A stretch of DNA of 64,000 nt, from positions 1,364,001 to 1,428,000 of the forward strand of contig CP107211.1 of NCBI GenBank assembly GCA_025757845.1. The letters run 5' to 3'. Made by a program: the position numbers and the translations under genes. The DNA is from Oscillospiraceae bacterium. Its GTDB lineage: Bacteria > Bacillota > Clostridia > Oscillospirales > Ruminococcaceae. The notes below the pieces were generated by a model, which was not told where the DNA came from, did not search any database, and saw nothing but the letters and a program-made list of their open reading frames with translations. Position 1 is the first letter of the stretch; every line of letters begins with the position of its first letter. Positions 42,048 through 51,726 of this stretch are shown in pieces.

Positions 42048-42220
42048 TAGTTTCGGGCGAAAAAATACGCCATCTGGCAATCTGACTAAAATTCTTGGCT
42101 TTTTGTGACGATTGTTTGGTGCGTAAAATCCAAAAAAAGTTGGGAAAAGGACTTGATAAAATTTTGACGATGTGATTTACTAATAACGTAGCAAGCAGCT
42201 GCCCTGCAGTGCAGAGTTGA

Positions 42221-42238
42221 TTGTTTAAAATTTAACGA
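42221..42238. promoter_or_regulatory. Second Rex-like operator, upstream of coaD-thl
   Basis: TTGTTTAAAATTTAACGA matches 12 of 14 fixed positions of the Rex consensus. It lies 95 bases before coaD. I could not assign a clear -35/-10 pair for the rightward transcript. Confidence 0.55.
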
Positions 42239-42332
42239 TAAATCGTTCTGCGGCTTGCACACAAGACTGGAAAGTGCTATCATGGCAGAACCAAAACGCG
42301 CTTTTCACAGCGCACAAGGAGGACACTGGCCG

Positions 42333-42833
42333 ATGGCAACAGCAGTTTATCCCGGTTCGTTCGATCCGGTCACCAAAGGACATCTCGACATCATCAAGCG
42401 CGCCGCCAAGATCAACGATCATCTGATCGTTGCGGTGCTGATCAACAGCGCAAAAGACCCGCTGTTCACCGTGGAGGAGCGTGTGGCACTGCTTACCGAG
42501 TGCTGCAAGGGCATCCCGAACGTCAGCGTGGAGAGCTTTGACGGCCTGACCGTGGAGTTCGCCAAAAAGCGGCACGCATCCGTCATGGTGCGGGGGCTGC
42601 GGGCGGTCACGGATTTTGAAAACGAGATCCAGCTGGCTCAGACGAATCACGCATTGATGCCCGGCATCGAAACCATGTTTCTGGCCACCAGCATCAAATG
42701 GAGCTACCTTTCTTCCACCATCGTGAAGGAAGCAGCCCGCTACGGCAGCGACATCGGCAAATTCGTGACGCCCAATGTGGAAAAGGCCGTCAACGAAAAG
42801 TTCGATGAACGGCGCCGGAACGGCAAGCTCTGA
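42333..42833 (+). CDS. coaD: Pantetheine-phosphate adenylyltransferase
   Basis: A 166-residue nucleotidyltransferase that makes dephospho-CoA from phosphopantetheine. The N-terminal [16 protein letters not shown] carries the substrate and HxGH-type loop, and the ATP-binding SSTIVKE is near the C-terminus. The ATG at 42333 follows AAGGAGG; the frame is open further upstream but the family starts here. Placement just before the CoA-ester pathway genes may link CoA supply to butyrate formation. Confidence 0.94.
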   Translation: MATAVYPGSFDPVTKGHLDIIKRAAKINDHLIVAVLINSAKDPLFTVEERVALLTECCKGIPNVSVESFDGLTVEFAKKRHASVMVRGLRAVTDFENEIQLAQTNHALMPGIETMFLATSIKWSYLSSTIVKEAARYGSDIGKFVTPNVEKAVNEKFDERRRNGKL

Positions 42834-42916
42834 TCTGTTTGCAAAAATGTCCACAGGGCATTTTGATAAAAAGGTTTACGAAACGTAACACACATACAAT
42901 TCAGGAGGCTATTCAC

Positions 42917-44134
42917 ATGAAAAAGATCGTTATCGCATCTGCATGCCGTACCGCTATCGGCAAGTTCGGCGGCACCCTGGCCAACGTTCCCGCAGCTGAG
43001 CTGGGCTCCATCGTCATCAAGGAGGCCCTGAACCGTGCAAACGTGAAACCCGAGCAGGTCGATCATGTTTACATGGGCTGCGTCATTCAGGCTGGTCTGG
43101 GCCAGAACGTCGCTCGTCAGGCTTCCCTGAAGGCTGGCCTGCCCATCGAGACCCCCGCTGTCACCGTCAACGTGGTGTGCGGCTCCGGTCTGAACTGCGT
43201 GAACATGGCTGCTCAGATGATCGAGGCTGGCGATGCCGACATCGTGGTTGCAGGCGGCATGGAGAACATGGATATGGCTCCCTTTGCACTGCAGAAGGCT
43301 CGCTACGGCTACCGCATGGGCGCACCCATGGGCAAGAGCGAGATCGTGGATACCATGGTCAACGATGCTCTGTGGGATGCCTGCGGCTTCAACAAGCACA
43401 TGGGCATGACCGCTGAGAACGTCTGCACCAACGAGACCTACCAGAAGAAGTACGGCTACAGCCCCATCAACCGTGAGATGCTGGACGAGTTTGCTTACAA
43501 CAGCCAGCTGAAGGCTGACAAGGCCATCAAGGACGGCGCCTTCAAGGACGAGATCGTCCCCGTGGTCATCAAGGGCAAGAAGGGCGACACCGTGTTCGAT
43601 ACCGATGAAGGCCCCCGTCTGAGCGCTCCCGAAGTGCTGGCAAAGCTGAAGCCCGCTTTCACCAAGGACGGCATCGTCACCGCTGCTAACTCCTCCGCCA
43701 TCAACGACGGCGCAGCTGCTCTGGTCATCATGAGCGAGGAGAAGGCCAAGGAGCTGGGCGTGAAGCCTCTGGCTACCTGGGTTGCCGGTGCTCTGGCAGG
43801 CGTTGAGCCCGAGGTCATGGGCCTGGGCCCCATCGCTGCTACCAAGAAGGTCATGGCCAAGACCGGCCTGACCGTTGCTGACATGGATCTGGTCGAGGCC
43901 AACGAGGCTTTCGCAGCACAGTCCATCGCAGTCGGCGAGGCTCTGGGCTTCGATAAGGACAAGCTGAACGTCAACGGCGGCGCAATCGCTCTGGGCCACC
44001 CGGTCGGCGCTTCCGGCGCTCGTATCCTGGTCACCCTGCTGTACGCTATGAAGCACCGTGGTGCTCACAAGGGTCTGGCTACCCTGTGCATCGGCGGCGG
44101 CATGGGCTGCGCTACCATCGTTGAGATGGACTGA
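42917..44134 (+). CDS. thl: Acetyl-CoA C-acetyltransferase (thiolase)
   Basis: A 405-residue thiolase that condenses two acetyl-CoA to acetoacetyl-CoA, the first committed step of butyrate formation. The acyl-accepting Cys88 lies in VVCGSGLNC; the His motif is [16 protein letters not shown]; the second Cys is in CIGGGMGCA. The start has AGGAGG. Codon use is strongly biased (CTG, GCT, AAG), as in highly expressed genes. Confidence 0.95.
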   Translation: MKKIVIASACRTAIGKFGGTLANVPAAELGSIVIKEALNRANVKPEQVDHVYMGCVIQAGLGQNVARQASLKAGLPIETPAVTVNVVCGSGLNCVNMAAQMIEAGDADIVVAGGMENMDMAPFALQKARYGYRMGAPMGKSEIVDTMVNDALWDACGFNKHMGMTAENVCTNETYQKKYGYSPINREMLDEFAYNSQLKADKAIKDGAFKDEIVPVVIKGKKGDTVFDTDEGPRLSAPEVLAKLKPAFTKDGIVTAANSSAINDGAAALVIMSEEKAKELGVKPLATWVAGALAGVEPEVMGLGPIAATKKVMAKTGLTVADMDLVEANEAFAAQSIAVGEALGFDKDKLNVNGGAIALGHPVGASGARILVTLLYAMKHRGAHKGLATLCIGGGMGCATIVEMD

Positions 44135-44167
44135 GCATCCCGCCTTTGAACATTGACTGAATGACAG

Positions 44168-44218
44168 ACCCGGGGCAGGGAAGGAACCGGAGAGCCTGCT
44201 CTGGCCCGGGGGCTGTTT
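44168..44218 (+). terminator. Weak hairpin between thl and crt
   Basis: CCCGGGG-CAG pairs imperfectly with CTGG-CCCGGG and is followed by GGCTGTTTT. It may attenuate readthrough from thl rather than stop it. Confidence 0.35.
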
Positions 44219-44256
44219 TGTGAGAAAACAGAGAGATCTGATAGGAGGTTTTCACA

Positions 44257-45042
44257 ATGGCATTTGTAAAAACCGAGGTGCAGGGCGCAGTTGAGATCAT
44301 CACCATTGACCGTCCCAAGGCACTGAACGCCCTGAACCCCGAGGTTCTGGCAGACCTGAAGGCAGCTTTTGAGGCTGTGGATCAGGACACCATCCGCTGC
44401 ATCGTTCTGACCGGCGAAGGCGACAAGAGCTTTGTTGCTGGTGCCGATATCGGCTCCATGAGCACCATGACCAAGGCAGAGGGCGAGGCCTTCGGCAAGC
44501 TGGGCAATGATGTGTTCCTGATGATCGAGCATTTCCCCATCCCCGTGATTGCAGCCGTCAACGGCTTTGCACTGGGCGGCGGCAACGAGCTGGCTATGAG
44601 CTGCGACATCCGCATCTGCTCTGACAACGCTGTGTTCGGTCAGCCGGAAGTCGGTCTGGGCATCACCCCGGGCTTCGGCGGCACCCAGCGTCTGGCCCGT
44701 CTGGTGGGCATGGGCATGGCAAAGCAGCTGGTCTACTCGGCCCTGAACATCAAGGCCGATGAGGCTTACCGCATTGGTCTGGTCAATGCCGTGTACCCGC
44801 AGGCCGAGCTGATGGAGAACGTGCTGAAGCTGGCCAATAAGATCGCCAAGAACGCTCCCATCGCTGTGCGCAACTGCAAGAAGGCCATCAACGACGGCAT
44901 CAGCCTGCCCATTGAGAAGGCTGTTGAGGTCGAAGAGAAGCTGTTCGGCGACTGCTTCGAGACCCACGACCAGAAGGAAGGCATGGCCTGCTTCCTGAGC
45001 CGTGAGAAACCGAAGCCCAAGGCAGTGTTCACCAACAACTAA
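44257..45042 (+). CDS. crt: 3-hydroxybutyryl-CoA dehydratase (crotonase)
   Basis: A 261-residue enoyl-CoA hydratase that dehydrates 3-hydroxybutyryl-CoA to crotonyl-CoA. The oxyanion-hole segments are FVAGADIGSM and GFALGGGNELAMSCD; the catalytic Glu pair lies in ELAMSCD and PEVGLGITPGFGGTQRL. It is preceded by AGGAGG and followed closely by hbd. Confidence 0.95.
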   Translation: MAFVKTEVQGAVEIITIDRPKALNALNPEVLADLKAAFEAVDQDTIRCIVLTGEGDKSFVAGADIGSMSTMTKAEGEAFGKLGNDVFLMIEHFPIPVIAAVNGFALGGGNELAMSCDIRICSDNAVFGQPEVGLGITPGFGGTQRLARLVGMGMAKQLVYSALNIKADEAYRIGLVNAVYPQAELMENVLKLANKIAKNAPIAVRNCKKAINDGISLPIEKAVEVEEKLFGDCFETHDQKEGMACFLSREKPKPKAVFTNN

Positions 45043-45081
45043 TCAACTATACAATTTTTGATATTAAAGGAGAGATTTCCT

Positions 45082-45954
45082 ATGAAGATCGGTGTTATCG
45101 GCGCTGGCACCATGGGCCAGGGCATCGCAAAGGCATTTGCTCAGGTTGAGGGCAACACTGTTGCTCTGTGCGACATCAAGCAGGAGTGGGCTGAGAATGG
45201 TCTGGCAAAGATCAAGAAGGGCTACGAGAAGCTGGTTGCTAAGGGCAAGATGACTCAGGAGAAGGCAGACGCCATCGTGGCTGCCATCACCCCGGGCCTG
45301 AAGGAAGACCTGTGCGCTGACTGCGACTTGATCGTGGAGGCAGCGTTCGAGGATATGAAGGTCAAGCAGACCACCTTTGGTGAGCTGGATGCCATCTGCA
45401 AGCCGGAGTGCATCTTTGCTTCCAACACTTCTTCTCTGTCCATTACCGAGATCGGCAAGAACGTCAAGCGCCCTGTGGTCGGCATGCACTTCTTCAACCC
45501 CGCAGACCGTATGAAGCTGATCGAGGTCATCGCAGGCTGCAACACTCCTGCCGAGACCGTTGAGAAGATCAAGGAGATCTCCGTTGCCATCGGCAAGAGC
45601 CCTGTTCAGGTCAACGAGGCTGCCGGCTTTGTCGTCAACCGCATCCTGATCCCCATGATCAACGAGGCTGCCTTCATCAAGATGGAAGGCGTTTCCGACA
45701 TCGCTGGCATCGACACTGCTATGAAGCTGGGTGCTAACCACCCCATGGGCCCCCTGGAGCTGGGCGACTTCATCGGCCTGGACATCTGCCTGGCCATCAT
45801 GGACGTGCTGTACAAGGAGACCGGTGACAGCAAGTACCGTGCATGCCCGCTGATCCGCAAGATGGTCCGCGGCGGCAACCTGGGCTGCAAGACCGGCAAG
45901 GGCTTCTACGTTTACAACGCAGACCGCACCAAGACCCCGGTCGATCAGCTGTAA
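45082..45954 (+). CDS. hbd: 3-hydroxybutyryl-CoA dehydrogenase
   Basis: A 290-residue NAD(P)H-dependent dehydrogenase reducing acetoacetyl-CoA. It begins GVIGAGTMGQGIA (dinucleotide fold), has the catalytic His in MHFFNPADRM and the C-terminal dimer domain with AMKLGANHPMGPLELGDFIG. The ATG at 45082 follows AAAGGAGAG. It lies 39 bases after crt. Confidence 0.95.
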   Translation: MKIGVIGAGTMGQGIAKAFAQVEGNTVALCDIKQEWAENGLAKIKKGYEKLVAKGKMTQEKADAIVAAITPGLKEDLCADCDLIVEAAFEDMKVKQTTFGELDAICKPECIFASNTSSLSITEIGKNVKRPVVGMHFFNPADRMKLIEVIAGCNTPAETVEKIKEISVAIGKSPVQVNEAAGFVVNRILIPMINEAAFIKMEGVSDIAGIDTAMKLGANHPMGPLELGDFIGLDICLAIMDVLYKETGDSKYRACPLIRKMVRGGNLGCKTGKGFYVYNADRTKTPVDQL

Positions 45955-46061
45955 TTTCTGCTCAACATTTCTCCCGGCTGTGGGAAAGCGGTCGGGAGGA
46001 ATTTGTTTGAAAACCGGACTGTTCCGGCAAATGAAAAAAGACCCGTTAGGAGGATATAGCG

Positions 46062-47231
46062 ATGGATTTTACTCTGTCCAAGCAGCAGCAGATGGTGCAG
46101 AAGATGTACCGCGAGTTTGCTGAAAACGAAGTCAAGCCCCTGGCCAAGAAGGTCGATGCAGAAGAGTACTTCCCCAAGGAGACCGTCGAGAAGATGGGCA
46201 AGCTGGGCATGATGGGCATCTATTTCCCCACTTCTGTGGGCGGTGCCGGCGGTGATGTGCTGTCCTACGTCATGGCTGTGGAAGAGCTGAGCAAGGTTTG
46301 CGGCACCACCGGTGTCATCGTTTCTGCTCACACCAGCCTGTGCGCTGCTCCTATTTATGAGAACGGTACCCCTGAGCAGAAGGCAAAGTACCTGCCCAAG
46401 CTGTGCAGCGGCGAGTGGCTGGGTGCCTTCGGCCTGACCGAGCCGGGCGCCGGCACCGACGCACAGGGCCAGCAGACCATTGCCAAGGAAGAGGATGACT
46501 GCTGGGTGCTGAACGGCTCCAAGATCTTCATCACCAACGCCGGTTATGCGGATGTGTTCATCGTCATTGCCGTCACCGACCATGTGCTGGACAAGAAGGG
46601 CCGTCCCACCAAGCTGTGCTCTGCCTTCATCGTGGAGCGTACCGACCCGGGCTTCTCCGTCGGCAAGGCTGAGGACAAGATGGGCATCCGTGGTTCTTCC
46701 ACCTGTGAGTTGATCTTTGAGGACTGCCGCATCCCGAAGGACCGTATGCTGGGCGTGCGCGGCAAGGGCTTCCAGCTGGCTATGGCTACTCTGGACGGCG
46801 GCCGTATCGGCATTGCATCCCAGGCTCTGGGCATTGCTGAGGGCGCTCTGGAGGAGACGGTTGCTTACGTCAAGGAGCGCAAGCAGTTCGGCCGCCCCAT
46901 CGCCGCATTCCAGAACACCCAGTTCGAGCTGGCCGAGATGAAGGCCCGCGTGGAAGCTGCCAAGTATCTGGTCTACGCTGCCGCTCTGAAGAAGCAGCAG
47001 GCTATGGACGGCGCAAAGGTCCGCTACAGCGTGGAGGCCGCACAGGCCAAGCTGATCGCAGCCCGCACTGCCAGCGACGTGACCCGCCGTTGCCTGCAGC
47101 TGTTCGGCGGTTACGGCTACACCCGTGATTACCCCATCGAGCGCATGATGCGTGATGCCAAGATCACTGAGATCTACGAGGGCACCAGCGAAGTGCAGAT
47201 GATGGTCATTTCCGGCGCGCTGCTGAAGTAA
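46062..47231 (+). CDS. bcd: Butyryl-CoA dehydrogenase
   Basis: A 389-residue FAD acyl-CoA dehydrogenase that reduces crotonyl-CoA, normally in complex with EtfAB, coupling to ferredoxin reduction by electron bifurcation. Landmarks are FGLTEPGAGTDAQG, FITNAGYADVF, LQLFGGYGYTRDYPIERMMRDAKI and the catalytic Glu in IYEGTSEVQ. Together with etfB and etfA it forms the energy-conserving module of the pathway. Confidence 0.95.
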   Translation: MDFTLSKQQQMVQKMYREFAENEVKPLAKKVDAEEYFPKETVEKMGKLGMMGIYFPTSVGGAGGDVLSYVMAVEELSKVCGTTGVIVSAHTSLCAAPIYENGTPEQKAKYLPKLCSGEWLGAFGLTEPGAGTDAQGQQTIAKEEDDCWVLNGSKIFITNAGYADVFIVIAVTDHVLDKKGRPTKLCSAFIVERTDPGFSVGKAEDKMGIRGSSTCELIFEDCRIPKDRMLGVRGKGFQLAMATLDGGRIGIASQALGIAEGALEETVAYVKERKQFGRPIAAFQNTQFELAEMKARVEAAKYLVYAAALKKQQAMDGAKVRYSVEAAQAKLIAARTASDVTRRCLQLFGGYGYTRDYPIERMMRDAKITEIYEGTSEVQMMVISGALLK

Positions 47232-47248
47232 GGGAGGCAAGAGTTACA

Positions 47249-48043
47249 ATGAAAGCAATTGTTTGTGTAAAGCAGGTTCCTGATACCTCCGGCAAGGTCG
47301 CCGTCAAGCCCGATGGAACCCTGGATCGTGCATCCATGGCTACCATCACCAACCCCGATGACCTGAACGCTCTGGAGGCTGCTCTGAAGCTCAAGGATGC
47401 CACCGGCTGCGAAGTCGTTGTGGTCACCATGGGTCCCCCGCCGGCCGAAGGCATGCTGCGTGAGCTGCTGGCTCGCGGCGCTGACAAGGCTGTTCTGGTT
47501 TCCGGCCGTGAGTTCGGCGGTTCCGATACCTTTGCAACCAGCCAGATCCTGGCTGCTGCCGTCAACAAGATCGGCGTCGGCCCCGAGGATGTTGTGTTCT
47601 GCGGCCGTCAGGCAATTGATGGCGATACCGCACAGGTCGGCCCTCAGATTGCTGAGAAGCTGCATCTGCCGCAGGTCACCTACGTTGCTGATATCCAGAA
47701 GGACGGCAACACCCTGACCGTGAAGCGTATGCTGGAGGATGGCTACATGATGGTCAAGGTGCAGACTCCCTGCCTGCTGACCTGCATCAAGGAGCTGAAC
47801 CAGCCCCGTTACATGAGCGTGAACGGCATCTTCACCTGCTACGACAAGCCGATGGAAGTGTTCGATTACAACGCACTGAAGGACGATCCGCTGATCGAGG
47901 TCGATACCATTGGTCTGAAGGGTTCTCCGACGAACGTCTTTAAGTCCTTCACTCCTCCGCAGAAGGGCGCAGGCACCATGCTCACGGGCGACGATGTGGC
48001 CGCTCAGCTGGCTGGCGCTCTGGCCAAGAAGCACCTGATCTGA
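47249..48043 (+). CDS. etfB: Electron transfer flavoprotein beta subunit
   Basis: A 264-residue EtfB, starting KAIVCVKQVPDT, with the AMP/FAD-binding segment VFCGRQAIDGDTAQVGPQIA near residue 112. It partners EtfA and Bcd. AGGGAGG precedes the start, 17 bases after bcd. The presence next to bcd suggests the bifurcating type. Confidence 0.95.
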   Translation: MKAIVCVKQVPDTSGKVAVKPDGTLDRASMATITNPDDLNALEAALKLKDATGCEVVVVTMGPPPAEGMLRELLARGADKAVLVSGREFGGSDTFATSQILAAAVNKIGVGPEDVVFCGRQAIDGDTAQVGPQIAEKLHLPQVTYVADIQKDGNTLTVKRMLEDGYMMVKVQTPCLLTCIKELNQPRYMSVNGIFTCYDKPMEVFDYNALKDDPLIEVDTIGLKGSPTNVFKSFTPPQKGAGTMLTGDDVAAQLAGALAKKHLI

Positions 48044-48064
48044 TGAAAGGAGCATAGGATTACA

Positions 48065-49159
48065 ATGGCTGATTTTAACGAATACAAGGGCGTCTGGGTC
48101 TTTTGCGAGCAGCGCCAGGGCGCACTGATGTCCACCGATTTCGAGCTGGTGAGCGAGGCCCGCAAGCTGGCTGATGAGCTGGGCTGCGAAGTCACCGGCC
48201 TGCTGCTGGGCGACAACGTGGAAGGCATTGCTAAGGAGCTGGGCGGCTATGGTGCCGATAGGGTCATGGTCTACGACAGCCCCCTGCTGAAGGACTACAC
48301 CACCGACGCATACGCCAAGGTCGTGTGCGACATGGTCAACGAGTACAAGCCCGAAGTCCTGCTGATCGGCGCTACCAACATCGGCCGCGACCTGGGCCCC
48401 CGCTGCGCAGCCCGTCTGCACACCGGCCTGACTGCCGATGCGACCCATCTGGACATCGACACCGCAAAGTATGTCGAGTTCCTGAAGGAGAGCTCCACCA
48501 TCGACCTGTCCAAGCAGAAGTTTGATTATGAGGACCGCAACCTGAAGATGACCCGTCCTGCATTCGGCGGCCATCTGATGGCTACCATCATCTGCCCCCG
48601 CTTCCGTCCGCAGATGTCCACCGTGCGTCCCGGCGTCATGAAGAAGGCTCCCTTCGATCAGGCCAAGGCCGATGCCTGCCAGATCGTGAAGCCCGCCTTC
48701 AGCCTGACCGCTGAGGACATCAAGACCGAGGTCCTGAGCGTCGAGAAGGCCGCTGAGAAGCTGGTCGATCTGATCGGTGCTGACGTCATCGTCTCTGTGG
48801 GCCGTGGCATCAGCAAGGATGTCGACAAGGGCATCGAGCTGGCTGAGCAGCTGGCTGCCGCTCTGGGCGGCGGCGTCGTGGGCGCTTCCCGTGCCGTGAC
48901 CGACGCAGGCTGGATGAGCGCTGACCACCAGGTTGGCCAGACCGGCAAGACCGTGCACCCCAAGATCTATGTGGCTCTGGGCATTTCCGGTGCCATTCAG
49001 CACACCGCCGGCATGCAGGATTCTGAGTGCATCATCGCCGTCAACAAGAACGAGAGCGCACCCATCTTCGGCGTGGCCGATTACGGCATCGTGGGCGACC
49101 TGTTCAAGGTCGTGCCTGAGCTGATCAAGCAGATCGAAGCAGCCAAGGCTGCGGAGTGA
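48065..49159 (+). CDS. etfA: Electron transfer flavoprotein alpha subunit
   Basis: A 364-residue EtfA. The C-terminal FAD domain has [45 protein letters not shown] and [19 protein letters not shown]. It ends the butyrate operon, followed by a strong terminator. Strong codon bias as in the preceding genes. Confidence 0.95.
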   Translation: MADFNEYKGVWVFCEQRQGALMSTDFELVSEARKLADELGCEVTGLLLGDNVEGIAKELGGYGADRVMVYDSPLLKDYTTDAYAKVVCDMVNEYKPEVLLIGATNIGRDLGPRCAARLHTGLTADATHLDIDTAKYVEFLKESSTIDLSKQKFDYEDRNLKMTRPAFGGHLMATIICPRFRPQMSTVRPGVMKKAPFDQAKADACQIVKPAFSLTAEDIKTEVLSVEKAAEKLVDLIGADVIVSVGRGISKDVDKGIELAEQLAAALGGGVVGASRAVTDAGWMSADHQVGQTGKTVHPKIYVALGISGAIQHTAGMQDSECIIAVNKNESAPIFGVADYGIVGDLFKVVPELIKQIEAAKAAE

Positions 49160-49201
49160 TCCGTATATCCCTTTGCGAATAGTACAATAGCCTGAATTGT
49201 T

Positions 49202-49236
49202 GGAGGGCGGTTCTTCGGAGCCGTCCTCCTTTTTTG
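49202..49236 (+). terminator. Terminator of the butyrate operon
   Basis: GGAGGGCGGTTC, a TTCG tetraloop, GAGCCGTCCTCC and six T. Confidence 0.9.
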
Positions 49237-49293
49237 CGCGCCGCACCCGGCAGGCCCGACACAAACCACTGATTTTTTCCGGTGCATCTGGGC

Positions 49294-49299
49294 TATACT
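49294..49299 (+). promoter_or_regulatory. Possible -10 of the clp gene
   Basis: TATACT about 45 bases before the start; a T-rich segment (ATTTTT) lies at the -35 distance but is not a good match. Confidence 0.4.
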
Positions 49300-49341
49300 G
49301 CTACTGCGATATGATTTGACAGAACAGCAAGGAGCACGCAG

Positions 49342-51642
49342 ATGAGCATTTGGGAAAAACTGGGCTTTGGCGGATACAGAGGGTTCTCGCGGGAGGCGGA
49401 GCAGCTGCTGCAGCAAGCAGTAGAGCTGGCCGGCAATTTTGGCTGCAGTCAGGCAGACACCGGGCATCTGCTGCTTGCCATGCTGCAGCAGGAGCAGGGA
49501 GCTGCGGCGCGATTCCTGAACAGCCGACATATCTCAGAGCAGGCTGTGCGCCGTCAGCTGGCCGAGAACCGTCGCGGCCCGGCGCAGCATCTGGATCGGC
49601 ACGCCATGGCACCGGACCTGCGCCGCACCATGGATTACGCCCTCATCGGGGCGCAGAACGCCCATGTCTCACGGGCGGAGCCGGAACACCTGCTCTGTGC
49701 CATGCTGGAGGATGATGGCTGCACGGCGGGGCTGCTGCTGGCTTCCATGGGAGTGCCCCTCACTGAGGCCGTGCGGGAGTGCCGCCAGTTGTCCGGGCAG
49801 TTTGTCTTTCCTGCTCAGCCGCGGGTGTCGGCCAGCATGCCGCGGGCGGGCCGTGCCAGCGATAAATATTGCCGCGACCTGACCCGCCGCGCGCTGGACG
49901 GAGAACTGGATCCGGTGTTCTGCCGGGATGCCGAGCTGGACCGCATGGTGGAGATCCTGTGCCGCCGCCAGAAGAACAACCCCTGTCTGGTGGGGGAGCC
50001 GGGTGTGGGCAAGACTGCGTTGGCCGAGGGACTGGCCCAGCGCATCGCAAAGGGGCAGGTGCCCCGTGCCTTGCAGGGCAGGCGGCTGCTGGCGCTGGAT
50101 ATGGCCAGCCTGGTGGCGGGCACCAAGTACCGGGGCGATTTTGAAGAGCGCTTCAAGAACCTGCTGGAGGAGCTGGTGCGGGACGGCACCGCCATCCTCT
50201 TTGTGGACGAATTCCACACCATCGTGGGGGCTGGTGCGGCGGAGGGTGCCATTGATGCGGCCAGCATCCTCAAGCCGGTGCTGGCCCGCGGCGAGATCCA
50301 GCTCATCGGTGCCACCACCAATCAGGAATTTCGCACACACATCCAGAAGGATGCCGCGCTGGAGCGCCGCTTTGGCCGGGTGCAGGTGGAGGAGCCTACT
50401 CCTGCACAGGCGGTGGACATCCTCAACGGGCTGGCCCCGCGCTATGAGCGCTACCATCATGTCACCCTGCCGCCGCAGACCCTGCAGGCGGCGGTGGAGC
50501 TGTCGGTACGGTATCTGCCGGGGCGCTGTCTACCGGACAAGGCCATTGATCTGGTGGACGAAGCCTGTGCGGCGGCCCGCATCCGGGCCGAGCAGGAGCA
50601 GAAGCCCCAGCCGGTGCTCACCCAGGAGGACATTGCCCGGGTGGTAGCACAGGCCAGCGGGGTGCCTGCCGAACAGGTGAGTGAACAGGAGCGGGAGCGG
50701 CTTGAAAAACTGGAAGCCCGTCTCAATGAAGAAATCGTGGGCCAGCAGCGGGCTGCAGCAGCGGTGGCGGGGGCCATCCGGCGCAGCCGCACCGGGCTGG
50801 GAGAGCCGGGTCGGCCCATCGGGGCCATGCTCTTCCTCGGCCCCACCGGGGTAGGCAAAACAGCGTTGGCCCGTGCACTTGCCGTGAGCTGGTTTGGCAG
50901 CGAGAAGGCCCTGCTCAAGTTCGATATGTCGGAGTATCAGGAACAGCACACCACTGCCCGCCTGCTGGGGGCACCTCCGGGCTATCTGGGTCATGACGAA
51001 GGCGGCCAGCTCACCGAGGCCGTGCGCCGCCGCCCCTACAGTGTGGTATTGTTTGACGAGATCGAAAAGGCACACCCGGACATCCAGAACATTCTGCTGC
51101 AGATCCTGGAGGACGGTCAGCTCACCGACGCCATGGGCCGCAAGGCGGACTTCCGCAACACCATCGTGCTCATCACCTCCAACTTGGGAGCGCGCTTTCT
51201 GGCCGGGCAGTCCGCGCCGCTGGGCTTTGCGGCCGGGTCGGAGGCGGTGTTTGAAAAGCAGGCGGCGCAGGCCGTGGAGGAAGCCAAAAAGTGGTTCCGT
51301 CCGGAGCTGGTGGGGCGGTTGGATGAGCTCATCGTGTTCCGTCCGCTCAGCGACGAGAGCATGTCTGCCATCGCGGAAAAAATGCTCTGCAGGCTGGAGG
51401 TCCGGGCGGCGCGCAGCGGCTATCAGCTCCGGCACACCCCGCAGGTGGGGGCCGTGCTGGCGGCCCGTGCCCGCTCGGCCTATGGAGCGCGGGAATTGCG
51501 CCGACAGGTGGACCGAGCGGTGGAACAGGCGTTGGCCGATCAGATCGCTGCCGGGACTGCCTGCACCGGGCAGCACTGGACTGCGGACTGTACGGCAGAG
51601 GGTACCATCGTCCTCCGGCAGGACGAGACGGCGACCCTTTGA
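49342..51642 (+). CDS. ClpA/ClpC-type AAA+ unfoldase
   Basis: A 766-residue Clp/Hsp100 ATPase. Residues 1-150 are the double Clp N-domain repeat (TGHLLLAMLQQE and EHLLCAMLEDD). AAA1 has Walker A GEPGVGKT and Walker B ILFVDEFHT; AAA2 has GPTGVGKT and VVLFDEIEKAH, with the sensor region ITSNLGARF. The middle coiled-coil is short and no UVR motif is seen, so it is smaller than typical ClpC (~810). It probably feeds a ClpP encoded elsewhere. It is not preceded by the ctsR-mcsAB genes usual for clpC. Confidence 0.85.
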   Translation: MSIWEKLGFGGYRGFSREAEQLLQQAVELAGNFGCSQADTGHLLLAMLQQEQGAAARFLNSRHISEQAVRRQLAENRRGPAQHLDRHAMAPDLRRTMDYALIGAQNAHVSRAEPEHLLCAMLEDDGCTAGLLLASMGVPLTEAVRECRQLSGQFVFPAQPRVSASMPRAGRASDKYCRDLTRRALDGELDPVFCRDAELDRMVEILCRRQKNNPCLVGEPGVGKTALAEGLAQRIAKGQVPRALQGRRLLALDMASLVAGTKYRGDFEERFKNLLEELVRDGTAILFVDEFHTIVGAGAAEGAIDAASILKPVLARGEIQLIGATTNQEFRTHIQKDAALERRFGRVQVEEPTPAQAVDILNGLAPRYERYHHVTLPPQTLQAAVELSVRYLPGRCLPDKAIDLVDEACAAARIRAEQEQKPQPVLTQEDIARVVAQASGVPAEQVSEQERERLEKLEARLNEEIVGQQRAAAAVAGAIRRSRTGLGEPGRPIGAMLFLGPTGVGKTALARALAVSWFGSEKALLKFDMSEYQEQHTTARLLGAPPGYLGHDEGGQLTEAVRRRPYSVVLFDEIEKAHPDIQNILLQILEDGQLTDAMGRKADFRNTIVLITSNLGARFLAGQSAPLGFAAGSEAVFEKQAAQAVEEAKKWFRPELVGRLDELIVFRPLSDESMSAIAEKMLCRLEVRAARSGYQLRHTPQVGAVLAARARSAYGARELRRQVDRAVEQALADQIAAGTACTGQHWTADCTAEGTIVLRQDETATL

Positions 51643-51669
51643 TACCGGGCAGGGAATGACCAAAATGCC

Positions 51670-51697
51670 TTGCATCCTGCAGAATTTCTGTTATCAT
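51670..51697 (+). promoter_or_regulatory. Possible promoter of the diacylglycerol kinase-like gene
   Basis: TTGCAT (51670-51675), 16 bases, TATCAT (51692-51697). Confidence 0.5.
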
Positions 51698-51726
51698 AGA
51701 AGCAACAGAATCGCAGGAGGCACCAC

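Noticed and set aside
47174..49264. 696-codon minus-strand open frame opposite etfB/etfA
   Set aside because: Artefact of strong codon bias in the Etf genes; runs through the operon terminator.
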